A stretch of DNA of 16,978 nt, from assembly GCA_905233795.1 (NCBI GenBank), contig CAJOFP010000024.1, positions 1 through 16,978 of the forward strand, in the 5' to 3' direction. The notes beneath the pieces were generated by a model that worked only from the letters and a program-made list of their open reading frames with translations, ran no database searches and was not told the origin of the DNA. This document shows positions 1-7,493 of the stretch, piece by piece (positions within the stretch are counted from its first letter, which is position 1; the number at the start of each line of letters is the position of its first letter). A program made the translations under genes and the position numbers. The DNA comes from an uncultured Oscillibacter sp. Lineage in GTDB: Bacteria; Bacillota; Clostridia; Oscillospirales; Oscillospiraceae.

Positions 1-4
1 AAAC

Positions 5-409
5 ATGTATCAGTCGAAAAAACCCTATCTGTACGGAACCGGACGCCGGAAATCCTCTGTGGCCCGCGTTCATCTGTTTCCCGGCGGCGACGGTACGATT
101 ACGATTAACGGACGCGATATTGATGAGTATTTCGGCCTTGACACGCTGAAAATGGTCGTCCGTCAGCCGCTGGAGGCGACGGGCAATGTGGGCAAAGTCG
201 ATATTGAAGCCACCGTCACGGGCGGCGGCGTATCCGGACAGGCGGGCGCGTTGCGTCACGGCATTTCCCGCGCCTTGTTATTATTAAGCGAAGACAACCG
301 GCCTATTTTGAAAAAAGCCGGATTCTTAACGCGTGATCCGCGTATGAAAGAGCGCAAGAAATACGGCCTGAAAGCGGCCCGCCGCGCTCCGCAGTTCTCC
401 AAGCGTTAA
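5..409 (+). CDS. rpsI: 30S ribosomal protein S9
   Basis: Component of the small ribosomal subunit whose basic C-terminal tail reaches the P-site tRNA. The 134-residue product has the usual S9 length and hallmarks: the [13 protein letters not shown] block near residues 10-22, the [19 protein letters not shown] segment in the middle, a [12 protein letters not shown] block, and the typical end RRAPQFSKR. The ATG lies only four bases inside the window, so its ribosome binding site and the usually upstream rplM (L13) gene are out of view. A gap of about 120 bases separates it from the next gene, so co-transcription with trpB is not evident. Identification is secure. Confidence 0.98.
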   Translation: MYQSKKPYLYGTGRRKSSVARVHLFPGGDGTITINGRDIDEYFGLDTLKMVVRQPLEATGNVGKVDIEATVTGGGVSGQAGALRHGISRALLLLSEDNRPILKKAGFLTRDPRMKERKKYGLKAARRAPQFSKR

Positions 410-425
410 AAATATAAATTATATT

Positions 426-459
426 CGCGTAAAATTCCCGCGATTCCCGGAATTACGCG
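426..459 (+). terminator. Hairpin after rpsI, possible terminator
   Basis: CGCGTAAAATTCC (426-438) pairs with GGAATTACGCG (449-459), with two extra A bases bulged. A T-rich stretch only appears about 20 bases later, so it may be a weak terminator of the ribosomal protein operon or just a leader hairpin of the next gene. Confidence 0.35.
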
Positions 460-530
460 CGGTTTCGGGGTCCGGTTTATATATATTATTTTTTATATTA
501 TATATTTCTAATCAGAAAGGAGCATGACCC

Positions 531-1898
531 ATGGCGGAAATTCCCTATAAAATTTATCTGGAAGAATCGGAGATGCCCAAAGCGTGGTATAACGTCCGGG
601 CGGATATGAAAACGAAACCCGCGCCTCTGTTGAATCCGGGAAACGGTCAGCCTTTGAAAGCGGAGGAAATGGGCGGCATCTTTTGCGAGGAACTGGTCAA
701 ACAGGAACTGGACAATGATGACGCGTGGATTGAGATTCCTGAGGAAATCCGGGATTTTTACAAAATGTATCGTCCGTCGCCGCTGGTGCGGGCATATTGC
801 TTGGAAAAGAAGTTAGACACCCCCGCGAAGATTTATTATAAATTCGAGGGGAATAACACAAGCGGCAGTCATAAATTAAATTCGGCGATTGCCCAAGCGT
901 ATTACGCGAAAAAACAGGGCTTGAAAGGCGTCACGACGGAGACCGGCGCGGGACAGTGGGGAACCGCGCTGGCGATGGCCTGTTCGTATTTTGAACTGGA
1001 CTGCAAAGTCTTTATGGTCAAAGTGTCTTACGAACAAAAGCCGTTCAGACGGGAAGTCATGCGGACTTACGGCGCGTCCGTCACGCCGTCGCCGTCGGAT
1101 ACGACTAAGATCGGACGCAAGATTCTCGCCGAACATCCGGGAACGGGCGGTTCTCTCGGTTGCGCGATTTCAGAAGCCGTTGAGACGGCGGTTTCTAATC
1201 CCGGTTATCGCTATGTATTGGGAAGCGTGTTAAATCAAGTCTTATTGCATCAGTCTGTAATTGGACTTGAAACGAAAATCGCGCTGGATAAATATAATAT
1301 CAAGCCGGATATGATTATTGGCTGCGCGGGCGGCGGATCGAATTTAGGCGGCTTAATCTCGCCGTTTATGGGTGAAAAACTGCGTGGAGAATCAAATCCG
1401 CGCATTATCGCGGTGGAGCCGGCGTCCTGTCCGAGTTTCACGCGGGGCAAATTCGCCTATGATTTCTGTGATACGGGCCGGGTCTGTCCGCTTGCCAAAA
1501 TGTACACGCTGGGAAGCGATTTCATACCGGCGCCGAATCACGCGGGCGGATTGCGCTATCATGGCATGAGTTCGATTTTATCGCAATTATATCATGACGG
1601 CTATATGGAAGCCGTATCGGTCCCGCAGACGAGAGTTTTCGACGCGGCGGAACAGTTCGCCCGCGTAGAGGGTATTTTGCCCGCGCCGGAGAGTTCCCAC
1701 GCGATTCGCGTGGCGATTGACGAAGCGTTGAAATGCAAAGAAACCGGCGAGGCGAAAACGATTGTATTTGGATTAACCGGCACGGGTTATTTTGATATGG
1801 TCGCTTATGAACGCTATCACGAGGGCAAAATGGATGATTATATCCCCACGGACGCGGAATTGGAAAAATATTTCGCCAAACTGCCGAAAGTGGAATAA
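531..1898 (+). CDS. trpB: Tryptophan synthase beta chain, TrpB2 type (PLP-dependent)
   Basis: Pyridoxal-phosphate enzyme that condenses indole with serine to form tryptophan. The 455-residue length and the extended N-terminal region (KIYLEESEMPKAWYNVRAD) are typical of the TrpB2 subfamily, longer than classic TrpB1 of about 400 residues. K115 in GSHKLNSA is the expected Schiff-base lysine. GCAGGGSNLGG (from G264) is the phosphate-binding glycine loop, and TETGAGQWG carries the catalytic region. The ATG follows an AGAAAGGAG site at good spacing. No trpA or other trp gene lies nearby, which fits TrpB2 proteins, often thought to salvage free indole or to act without a TrpA partner. A role on another substrate cannot be excluded. 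Confidence 0.93.
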   Translation: MAEIPYKIYLEESEMPKAWYNVRADMKTKPAPLLNPGNGQPLKAEEMGGIFCEELVKQELDNDDAWIEIPEEIRDFYKMYRPSPLVRAYCLEKKLDTPAKIYYKFEGNNTSGSHKLNSAIAQAYYAKKQGLKGVTTETGAGQWGTALAMACSYFELDCKVFMVKVSYEQKPFRREVMRTYGASVTPSPSDTTKIGRKILAEHPGTGGSLGCAISEAVETAVSNPGYRYVLGSVLNQVLLHQSVIGLETKIALDKYNIKPDMIIGCAGGGSNLGGLISPFMGEKLRGESNPRIIAVEPASCPSFTRGKFAYDFCDTGRVCPLAKMYTLGSDFIPAPNHAGGLRYHGMSSILSQLYHDGYMEAVSVPQTRVFDAAEQFARVEGILPAPESSHAIRVAIDEALKCKETGEAKTIVFGLTGTGYFDMVAYERYHEGKMDDYIPTDAELEKYFAKLPKVE

Positions 1899-1923
1899 AT
1901 AAATTAATATAAATCCGGCTGGG

Positions 1924-1983
1924 GCCGCCGCGCTAATTTTAATAATAATTTTAATTATTTTTAAAATTATATCCCGCGGCGGC
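1924..1983 (+). terminator. Long hairpin after trpB, probable terminator
   Basis: GCCGCCGCG (1924-1932) pairs perfectly with CGCGGCGGC (1975-1983), followed by TTTGTT. The roughly 42-base loop is pure AT and can itself fold. It sits 26 bases after the trpB stop and separates trpB from the GH13 gene. Confidence 0.7.
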
Positions 1984-2072
1984 TTTGTTATATATTGTTT
2001 TAGATAATTTATTTATTATTTAAATATTAAAATATAATATTAAAAATATGATAAAAAGGGGGATTTTATATC

Positions 2073-3410
2073 ATGTGGGCGGAAAACGCGGTATTTTATC
2101 AGATATATCCCTTGGGATTGCTTGACGCGCCGCGCCGGAACGAGGCGAATCCTGAAGATGATCAAGATAAAAATATAGAGCCCGTCAACCGGATTAAAAA
2201 TCTGACGCCGTGGCTGGGGCATATCAAGAAATTAGGCGCGGACGCCTTATATCTCTGTCCGGTATTCGAGAGCGATTCCCACGGATATGACACGCGGGAT
2301 TTTTTAAAAATCGACAATCGTCTGGGAAGCAATCAGGATTTTAAAGAATTTTGCCGGGCTTGTCATGAAAATAATATGAAAATCGTACTGGACGGCGTGT
2401 TTCATCATGTGGGCCGGAATTTTTGGGCGTTCCGGGATGTGCGGAAAAATCAGCGCGATTCCAGATATAAAGACTGGTTTCATGTGAATTTTTACGGCGA
2501 TTCGGCCTATCATGACAGCTTTTATTATGAAGGCTGGGAAGGGCATTATGAACTGGTGAAATTAAATCTGCGCAATCCTGAAGTTAAAAATTATATATTG
2601 GATTGTATCAAATTCTGGGTGGACGAATTTGATATTGACGGTCTGCGTCTGGATGTCGCCTATTCGCTGGAGCCGGATTTCTTACGCGAATTAAGACGCT
2701 TTGCGAATAATATCAAGCCAGAATTTTATTTAATCGGCGAAACGCTCCACGGGGATTATAATCGCTGGGTCAGTGATGAGTTTTTGCATAGCTGTACGAA
2801 TTATGAATGTTATAAAGGCTTATATTCCAGCTTTAATTCGCGCAATATGTTTGAGATTATACACAGTTTAAAACGCCAGTTCGGGCCGGAATACTGGACG
2901 TTATATAAAAATAAGCATTTGTTATGCTTTGTGGACAATCACGATGTCACACGCGTGGCGAGCATATTGAAAAACGCGAAGCATTTAAATTTAATATATG
3001 GCTTGTTATTCGCTATGCCGGGGATACCGTGTATTTATTACGGCAGCGAATGGGGCTGTAAAGGCAAGAAACAAAACGGCGACGACGCGCTCCGTCCGGC
3101 TTTTGAGAATCCCGAATGGAATGATCTGACGGATATTATATCAAAAATGGCGAAAGCGCATAAAAACAGTCGGGCGTTATGTCACGGCGATTTTCAGGAT
3201 TTATGTCTGACGAATTTGCAGACCGTTTTCCGTCGGCGCGTTGACGGCGAAACGGTTTTAGCGGCTGTGAATTGCGATGAAAACGCGTATTTCGCCCGAT
3301 TTGACGCCGGATGCGGTCAAGCCGTCGATTTATTAAGCGGTAAAAAAATTAATTTTACAGGCGGCTGTGAACTCCCGCCTTATAGCGTCATGTATTTGCG
3401 CTGTCAATAA
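2073..3410 (+). CDS. GH13 alpha-amylase family glycosidase (cyclomaltodextrinase/neopullulanase-like)
   Basis: Retaining alpha-glucan hydrolase of family GH13. All four conserved regions are visible: DGVFHH at D107-H112 (region I, with H where N is usual), GLRLDVA with nucleophile D194, LIGETLHG with acid/base E223, and FVDNHD with D291. The start ENAVFYQIYPLG is the first strand of the TIM barrel. The C-terminal tail from about residue 370 looks like a short beta domain. At 445 residues it lacks the N-terminal CBM34 domain of classical neopullulanases. There is no signal peptide, so it acts in the cytoplasm, probably on imported maltodextrins. An AAAAAGGGGG ribosome site (2053-2062) supports the ATG. 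No sugar transporter or regulator is adjacent. The exact substrate cannot be told from sequence. Confidence 0.9.
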   Translation: MWAENAVFYQIYPLGLLDAPRRNEANPEDDQDKNIEPVNRIKNLTPWLGHIKKLGADALYLCPVFESDSHGYDTRDFLKIDNRLGSNQDFKEFCRACHENNMKIVLDGVFHHVGRNFWAFRDVRKNQRDSRYKDWFHVNFYGDSAYHDSFYYEGWEGHYELVKLNLRNPEVKNYILDCIKFWVDEFDIDGLRLDVAYSLEPDFLRELRRFANNIKPEFYLIGETLHGDYNRWVSDEFLHSCTNYECYKGLYSSFNSRNMFEIIHSLKRQFGPEYWTLYKNKHLLCFVDNHDVTRVASILKNAKHLNLIYGLLFAMPGIPCIYYGSEWGCKGKKQNGDDALRPAFENPEWNDLTDIISKMAKAHKNSRALCHGDFQDLCLTNLQTVFRRRVDGETVLAAVNCDENAYFARFDAGCGQAVDLLSGKKINFTGGCELPPYSVMYLRCQ

Positions 3411-3522
3411 AAAAATAAGCCGTGGATTTAAAATAAAAATTTTATTTAAAAATTTATTTTTATATTTTTATGTTCACAGTTTCGTCAAAATGTTTAAAAA
3501 CTTGTAATATTTTTAGTGAATA

Positions 3523-3551
3523 TCACGAACCGCGATTGTCCGATTTCGTGA
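3523..3551. repeat. Inverted repeat upstream of the restriction-like gene
   Basis: TCACGAA (3523-3529) and TTCGTGA (3545-3551) form a perfect 7-base inverted repeat with a 15-base spacer, about 20 bases upstream of a strong -35 box. It could be an operator or a hairpin ending the GH13 transcript. No T run follows it. Confidence 0.4.
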
Positions 3552-3571
3552 AAAATATGCGTTTTTACCGG

Positions 3572-3600
3572 TTGACAAATCTCTTTTCAATCCATAAAAT
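3572..3600 (+). promoter_or_regulatory. Consensus sigma-A promoter
   Basis: TTGACA (3572-3577), a 17-base spacer, and TAAAAT (3595-3600). This is a near-perfect housekeeping promoter. It gives a leader of about 50 bases before the gene at 3659, so that gene is transcribed on its own. Confidence 0.75.
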
Positions 3601-3658
3601 ACGGCTTCAATACGGGGCCGGAATATTCCGCGCCGGTTCCGGTTTTGGAAAGGTGTGA

Positions 3659-4483
3659 TTGAATATGAGCATCGAAATGAGAAATAAAAACGGAAATAAA
3701 ACGCTCTGGACGATTCACGCGGCGGAAGACGCGCCGTTTCTTGATAAAAATATAATTTATATAAACTTCCCGGAATTGGGCGATCTGTCGGATTTGCGCG
3801 GGAAAGAGGATTTCAAAGCCCGTTATGATCAGATTTATCCGGATCAAAATCCGGTGGCGCGGACATCCGGCGCGAATTTGATTTTCCGTCTGGTACGCGA
3901 ATTGCAAACCGGCGATTATATTTTATATCAGCACGGTTCTTATATCAGCCTTGGCGAAATTTCCGGCGAGTATGAATTTAACGCCGCCGATCCCGGATTT
4001 GAACAGAGACGCTCTGTCGAATGGAAAAACGCGTTGCCGTCGAGCGGATTTTCCAAAGCCGCGTTACGGGAAATGAACGCGTCGCCGTTGGGATTATTCG
4101 CCGTGAAGCGTTATACCGGGGAATTTTTCTCCGCGTGGGGCGTCCCGTATTTGGAGGATCCGGAATCGGTGACAAGAGCGAAACGCGAAGCGCGGGAAAC
4201 GGATAACAAAGCGCGTGAATTAAACAGCGCGAACGCGTTTGACCCGCAAAATATCGCGGCGGCTTTTCATAATTTTGATAATTTAAATAATTTAAATAAT
4301 TTAAATAATCAAGATTATAAAGTGAAAGACGAAGATTTAAAATCCGAATCCGTGACGCGTTCCTGTACGCTGGAAGATTTAAATCAGGCGTTCGAGAAAG
4401 CGCGTGACTTCCCGGAATTTCTGGCGAATGTGTTTTTAATCATGGGCGCTCCCGCAGGGTGCGCGAGATTAAATAAAATTTAA
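3659..4483 (+). CDS. Mrr-cat family restriction endonuclease-like protein lacking its nuclease domain
   Basis: Residues about 15-165 match, from my memory of the family, the N-terminal PUA/EVE-like domain of predicted Mrr-type restriction endonucleases (COG4127): FPELGDLSDL, the YPDQNP turn, FRLVRELQTGDYILY, LGEISGEYEF, RSVEWKNALP and SPLGLFAVKRY. In that family the domain is followed by a catalytic Mrr domain. Here only its probable first helix remains (DFPEFLANVFLIMG, near the end), and the 274-residue protein stops before any D...ExK nuclease motif. The linker is long, acidic and Asn-rich, with NLNNLNNLNN encoded by a 9-base AT repeat. The start is TTG, 5 bases after GGAAAGG; ATG at 3665 is the alternative, with an 11-base spacer. 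It is flanked by its own promoter and a terminator-like hairpin. No methylase is nearby. It could be a decayed gene or a nuclease-free reader of modified DNA. Confidence 0.7.
   Translation: MNMSIEMRNKNGNKTLWTIHAAEDAPFLDKNIIYINFPELGDLSDLRGKEDFKARYDQIYPDQNPVARTSGANLIFRLVRELQTGDYILYQHGSYISLGEISGEYEFNAADPGFEQRRSVEWKNALPSSGFSKAALREMNASPLGLFAVKRYTGEFFSAWGVPYLEDPESVTRAKREARETDNKARELNSANAFDPQNIAAAFHNFDNLNNLNNLNNQDYKVKDEDLKSESVTRSCTLEDLNQAFEKARDFPEFLANVFLIMGAPAGCARLNKI
4273..4308 (+). repeat. AT-only tandem repeat inside a coding region
   Basis: The 9-base unit AATTTAAAT occurs about three and a half times in tandem and encodes NLNNLNNLNN in the restriction-like protein. Replication slippage is the likely origin, and the unit keeps the reading frame whatever its copy number. 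Confidence 0.75.
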
Positions 4484-4508
4484 TAATTTTAATAAAATCA
4501 AGCGAGAA

Positions 4509-4542
4509 ATCCCCCGTTTTTTATAATCTATAAACGGGGGAT
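4509..4542 (+). terminator. Perfect 11-bp hairpin after the restriction-like gene
   Basis: ATCCCCCGTTT (4509-4519) pairs with AAACGGGGGAT (4532-4542) around an AT loop, 25 bases after the stop. The T run that follows is short (AAAATTTA), so termination may be partial. An outer AAGCG/CGCTT pair can extend the stem. Confidence 0.6.
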
Positions 4543-4559
4543 AAAATTTATCGCCGCGC

Positions 4560-4588
4560 TTGCCAAAAGCATAATATTATTATAAAAT
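4560..4588 (+). promoter_or_regulatory. Putative promoter of the nnr operon
   Basis: TTGCCA (4560-4565), a 17-base spacer and TAAAAT (4583-4588), about 56 bases before the nnr ATG. The surroundings are AT-rich, so the -10 alone is not informative, but the -35 with exact spacing and the position after a hairpin support it. Confidence 0.5.
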
Positions 4589-4643
4589 ATTATAAATTAA
4601 AAATTATATTTTATAATAAATATAATATTAGGGGGCGCGGGAT

Positions 4644-6215
4644 ATGAAACTGACGACGGCGGCGCAAATGCGGGAATTAGACCGTCAGGCGATTGCGCTT
4701 CGCGGTATTCCGTCGATAGATTTAATGGAACACGCGGCCCGGCATGTCGCGGAAACGGCGTTGGAAACGCTGTCCGCGTGGCCGGGACGCGTGGCGGTTT
4801 TTTGCGGGAGCGGGAATAACGGCGGCGACGGCGTGGGCGCGGCGCGGCGTTTAATCCGGCGCGGCGTCCGGGTTCGTGTTTTTCTCGTGGGCGATATGTC
4901 CAAACAGACGCCGGATACGCGGGAAGAGTTGCGTAAATTAGCGAAATATCATGTAAGCCCGGAGATTTTAGATATAAAAAACGCGGAGCAGGTGAATTTT
5001 ATTCAATCGGCGGATATGCTGATAGACGCGCTGTTTGGCGTGGGACTGTCCCGCGAGATTGACCCGGAATCGCCATACGCCGCCGCGATTGATTGTATCA
5101 ATCAAGCGCCGGGAAAAGTTTTGTCTGTGGATATTCCCAGCGGGATTCACGCCGATACGGGCGAAATCATGGGCCGCGCCGTTCAGGCGGATATGACTGT
5201 GACGTTTACGGCGGCGAAAATCGGTCACGCCGTGGGCAAAGGCGCGATTTATTCCGGCGATGTGAAAATTTATGATATAGGCATACCGGAGGATTTGCAA
5301 AAAGCTATGATATGCCCTGTCCAGACGGCGGGCGCGTCTTTTGTACGGGAGGCGACGCCAAAGCGCAAATCAGACGGTCACAAGGGCGATTTCGGTAAAA
5401 TTTTGATTATAGGCGGGTCTGTCGGATATACGGGCGCGCCGTATCTGACCGCGTCCGCCGCGATTCGTTCCGGGTGCGGTCTGGTATTTTTAGGCGTCCC
5501 GGAGGCGATATGGCCTATAGAAGCCGTGAAATGCGTGTCGGCGATGCCGTTTCCGTTGCCGTGCAATTTTCATACGGGCAAGTTAAATTATAAATCGCTT
5601 GCGATTATTTTAAATCGCTTAAAAAATTGCGATATTCTCGCCTTGGGTCCGGGTTTAGGCAAATCGCCGGAAATTACGCGCCTTGTATGCGAGCTATTAA
5701 AAATCACGGAAAAACCGGTAATTTTGGACGCGGACGGCATAAACGCGCTGTCCGGGCATATAGATATATTAGACGCCCGCCGGGATCGCGTGACGATTCT
5801 GACGCCGCATGACGGGGAATTTGCGCGTATTAATAATTTAAATAATTTTATAATTCAGGATCGTATGGGCGCGGCGCGGGATTTCGCCATGAAACACGGC
5901 TGTATTTTGGTTTTAAAAGGTCATCGGACTTTGACGGCGTCCCCCAGCGGGACTGTATTGGTCAATATGACAGGAAATTCAGGACTTGCCAAAGGCGGGA
6001 GCGGCGATATTCTGACGGGAATCATCGCGTCTCTCTTGGCGCAGGGCGCGACGCCGATTCAAGCGGCGGCGGCTGGCGTATGGCTGCACGGACGCGCCGG
6101 GGATTGGGCGTCGGAAATCAACACGCCTTACGCCATGACGCCGGAAGATGTTTTAAACGCGTTGCCGCGTGTTTTCACGGAAATTACGGGCGATCAGACG
6201 AAAGAAACGGAATAA
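4644..6215 (+). CDS. nnr: Bifunctional NAD(P)H-hydrate epimerase / ADP-dependent dehydratase
   Basis: Repairs hydrated NADH and NADPH. The N-terminal half (about 1-220) is the YjeF_N epimerase fold, with the nucleotide loop VFCGSGNNGGDG at 52-63 and the VDIPSGI block. The C-terminal half (about 240-515) is the YjeF_C ADP-dependent dehydratase: GDFGKILIIGGS, PVILDADGIN, TPHDGEFA, and NSGLAKGGSGDILTG with the catalytic D455. The 523-residue length is normal for the fused enzyme. GGGGG 8 bases before the ATG is the ribosome site. A small INNLNNFI insertion lies after TPHDGEFAR and resembles the Asn-rich repeat of the preceding gene. It probably starts an operon with the next two genes. The acpS gene often found beside nnr is not here. 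Confidence 0.96.
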   Translation: MKLTTAAQMRELDRQAIALRGIPSIDLMEHAARHVAETALETLSAWPGRVAVFCGSGNNGGDGVGAARRLIRRGVRVRVFLVGDMSKQTPDTREELRKLAKYHVSPEILDIKNAEQVNFIQSADMLIDALFGVGLSREIDPESPYAAAIDCINQAPGKVLSVDIPSGIHADTGEIMGRAVQADMTVTFTAAKIGHAVGKGAIYSGDVKIYDIGIPEDLQKAMICPVQTAGASFVREATPKRKSDGHKGDFGKILIIGGSVGYTGAPYLTASAAIRSGCGLVFLGVPEAIWPIEAVKCVSAMPFPLPCNFHTGKLNYKSLAIILNRLKNCDILALGPGLGKSPEITRLVCELLKITEKPVILDADGINALSGHIDILDARRDRVTILTPHDGEFARINNLNNFIIQDRMGAARDFAMKHGCILVLKGHRTLTASPSGTVLVNMTGNSGLAKGGSGDILTGIIASLLAQGATPIQAAAAGVWLHGRAGDWASEINTPYAMTPEDVLNALPRVFTEITGDQTKETE

Positions 6216-6269
6216 AAATATTAAAAATATTAAAAAAATTAAATTATATGTAAAAAGGGGGCGGGACAG

Positions 6270-6932
6270 GTGCGAGGATTCTATTTCGCGCCAATGATAA
6301 AAAAATTAAAAAAATATTTAAATAAAAACGGCGGCGCGGCGCGTTTGACGCGCCGGATATGTATTGTTATAATAATAATTATAAACCTGACCGGATGCGC
6401 GGCGTCGGGCGGATTAAATAAAAATCAAGATGACCCGCGTATGAAATATCTGGAGATGTCCGGTTGTACCATGCAAGCCGTGATTTCATGTGAACAGGAC
6501 GGGATTTTATGGCGTTCGGAATTAAAATGCGAATATGTACCGGACGGCGTATGTGAGATTGAAATTTTATCGCCGGAAAATATCGCGGGCGTCCGGGCCG
6601 TATTGGATTTAAATTCCGAAAAGTGGGATTTGCGTTACGAAGGCGCGGTTTTAGACGCCGGAGCGTTAAGCCGTGAATCAATCAGTCCGGCGGCGGCGCT
6701 TCCGCGTCTGATGGACGCTTTACGCAATGGCTGGCTGTCGGACGAAAACGAGGAAAATTTAAATCAAGTCCCCTGTACGCGTATGACATTCGATCAAGAC
6801 GGGACGCAAACGGATAAAATTTATTCTACAATCTGGATTCGGCGGGATGATAATAAGCCGATCAAAGGCGAAATCATGACGGATCATCAGGTTATTTTAA
6901 CGATTGAGTTTATAGATTTTGATTTTAATTAA
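6270..6932 (+). CDS. LolA/GerS-like lipoprotein
   Basis: Predicted membrane-anchored lipoprotein of 220 residues. A basic N-region is followed by a hydrophobic run (ICIVIIIIINLTGC) and a lipobox in which C43 would be lipidated. The mature part begins AASGG, then KYLEMSGC, and continues as alternating beta-rich segments (ILSPENIAGVRAVLD, YEGAVLDAG, PIKGEIM). This pattern resembles the LolA-like fold of clostridial GerS-type lipoproteins, needed for germination-specific cortex processing in Clostridioides difficile. Its place right after nnr also recalls the acpS-nnr-gerS-alr order of other Clostridia. The start is GTG, 8 bases after AAGGGGG; an internal ATG at 6294 has no good ribosome site but would give a more usual signal length. 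The fold assignment is from memory of pattern, not a search. Confidence 0.6.
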   Translation: MRGFYFAPMIKKLKKYLNKNGGAARLTRRICIVIIIIINLTGCAASGGLNKNQDDPRMKYLEMSGCTMQAVISCEQDGILWRSELKCEYVPDGVCEIEILSPENIAGVRAVLDLNSEKWDLRYEGAVLDAGALSRESISPAAALPRLMDALRNGWLSDENEENLNQVPCTRMTFDQDGTQTDKIYSTIWIRRDDNKPIKGEIMTDHQVILTIEFIDFDFN

Positions 6933-6980
6933 TTTTATTAATTTATTAATTTAAAAAATTTAAAAGGAAAGGATACGGAC

Positions 6981-7466
6981 ATGGAACGCGTCAGCAAAGA
7001 GAATTATTATTTGGATATTGCGGAGACGGTTTTGGAGCGGGCGACTTGTCTGCGGCGCGTCTACGGCGCGATTATCGTCAAAAATGATGAGATTATCTCT
7101 ACAGGCTATAACGGCGCGCCCCGCGGACGCGCCAACTGTTCTACATTGGGTTACTGTTCCCGCGAGATGTTAAAAATCCCGCGTGGGGAAAGATATGAAT
7201 TATGCCGGAGCGTACACGCCGAAGCGAACGCGATTATTTCGGCGAGCCGCCGCGATATGGTCGGGGGCGTATTGTATCTGGTGGGACGCGACGCCCGGAG
7301 CGGGGAATTATTATCCGACGCGACATCCTGTTCCATGTGCCGCCGCCTGATTATCAACGCGGGTTTAGAACGCGTGATAATCAGGCGGACGCCGGAAGAT
7401 TTTGTATCTATTCCCGTGCAATCGTGGATTGACGAGGATGACTGGACGGGACCGGTTTCAAAATAA
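6981..7466 (+). CDS. comEB: Deoxycytidylate (dCMP) deaminase family protein
   Basis: Zinc enzyme that deaminates dCMP to dUMP, feeding thymidylate synthesis. The 161-residue product shows the cytidine deaminase zinc site: H79-A-E81 in SVHAEANAI, and C117-x-x-C120 in TSCSMCRR, where the usual proline before the first cysteine is replaced by serine. GAIIVKNDEIISTGYNGAPRG is the conserved substrate-binding start of dCMP deaminases. GGAAAGG 8 bases upstream supports the ATG. It lies 48 AT-only bases after the lipoprotein gene, with no terminator seen, so it is probably in the same operon. It converges on the next gene with only 21 bases between stops. The symbol is by family; a competence role should not be assumed. 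Confidence 0.9.
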   Translation: MERVSKENYYLDIAETVLERATCLRRVYGAIIVKNDEIISTGYNGAPRGRANCSTLGYCSREMLKIPRGERYELCRSVHAEANAIISASRRDMVGGVLYLVGRDARSGELLSDATSCSMCRRLIINAGLERVIIRRTPEDFVSIPVQSWIDEDDWTGPVSK

Positions 7467-7474
7467 TTTCAGCC

Positions 7475-7493
7475 GTTAGAAAATATATTAACG
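7475..7493. terminator. Small hairpin between convergent genes
   Basis: CGTTA and TAACG flank an AT loop in the 21-base convergent gap and overlap the last codons of the minus-strand gene. It is too weak to be certain as a terminator for either side. Confidence 0.25.

Noticed and set aside
3470..3658. 62-codon plus-strand open frame before the restriction-like gene
   Set aside because: No ribosome site, and it spans a consensus promoter at 3572-3600, so it is leader DNA.
4273..4308. CRISPR-like repeats
   Set aside because: The repeats are directly adjacent 9-base AT units with no spacers, and they lie in frame within a gene.
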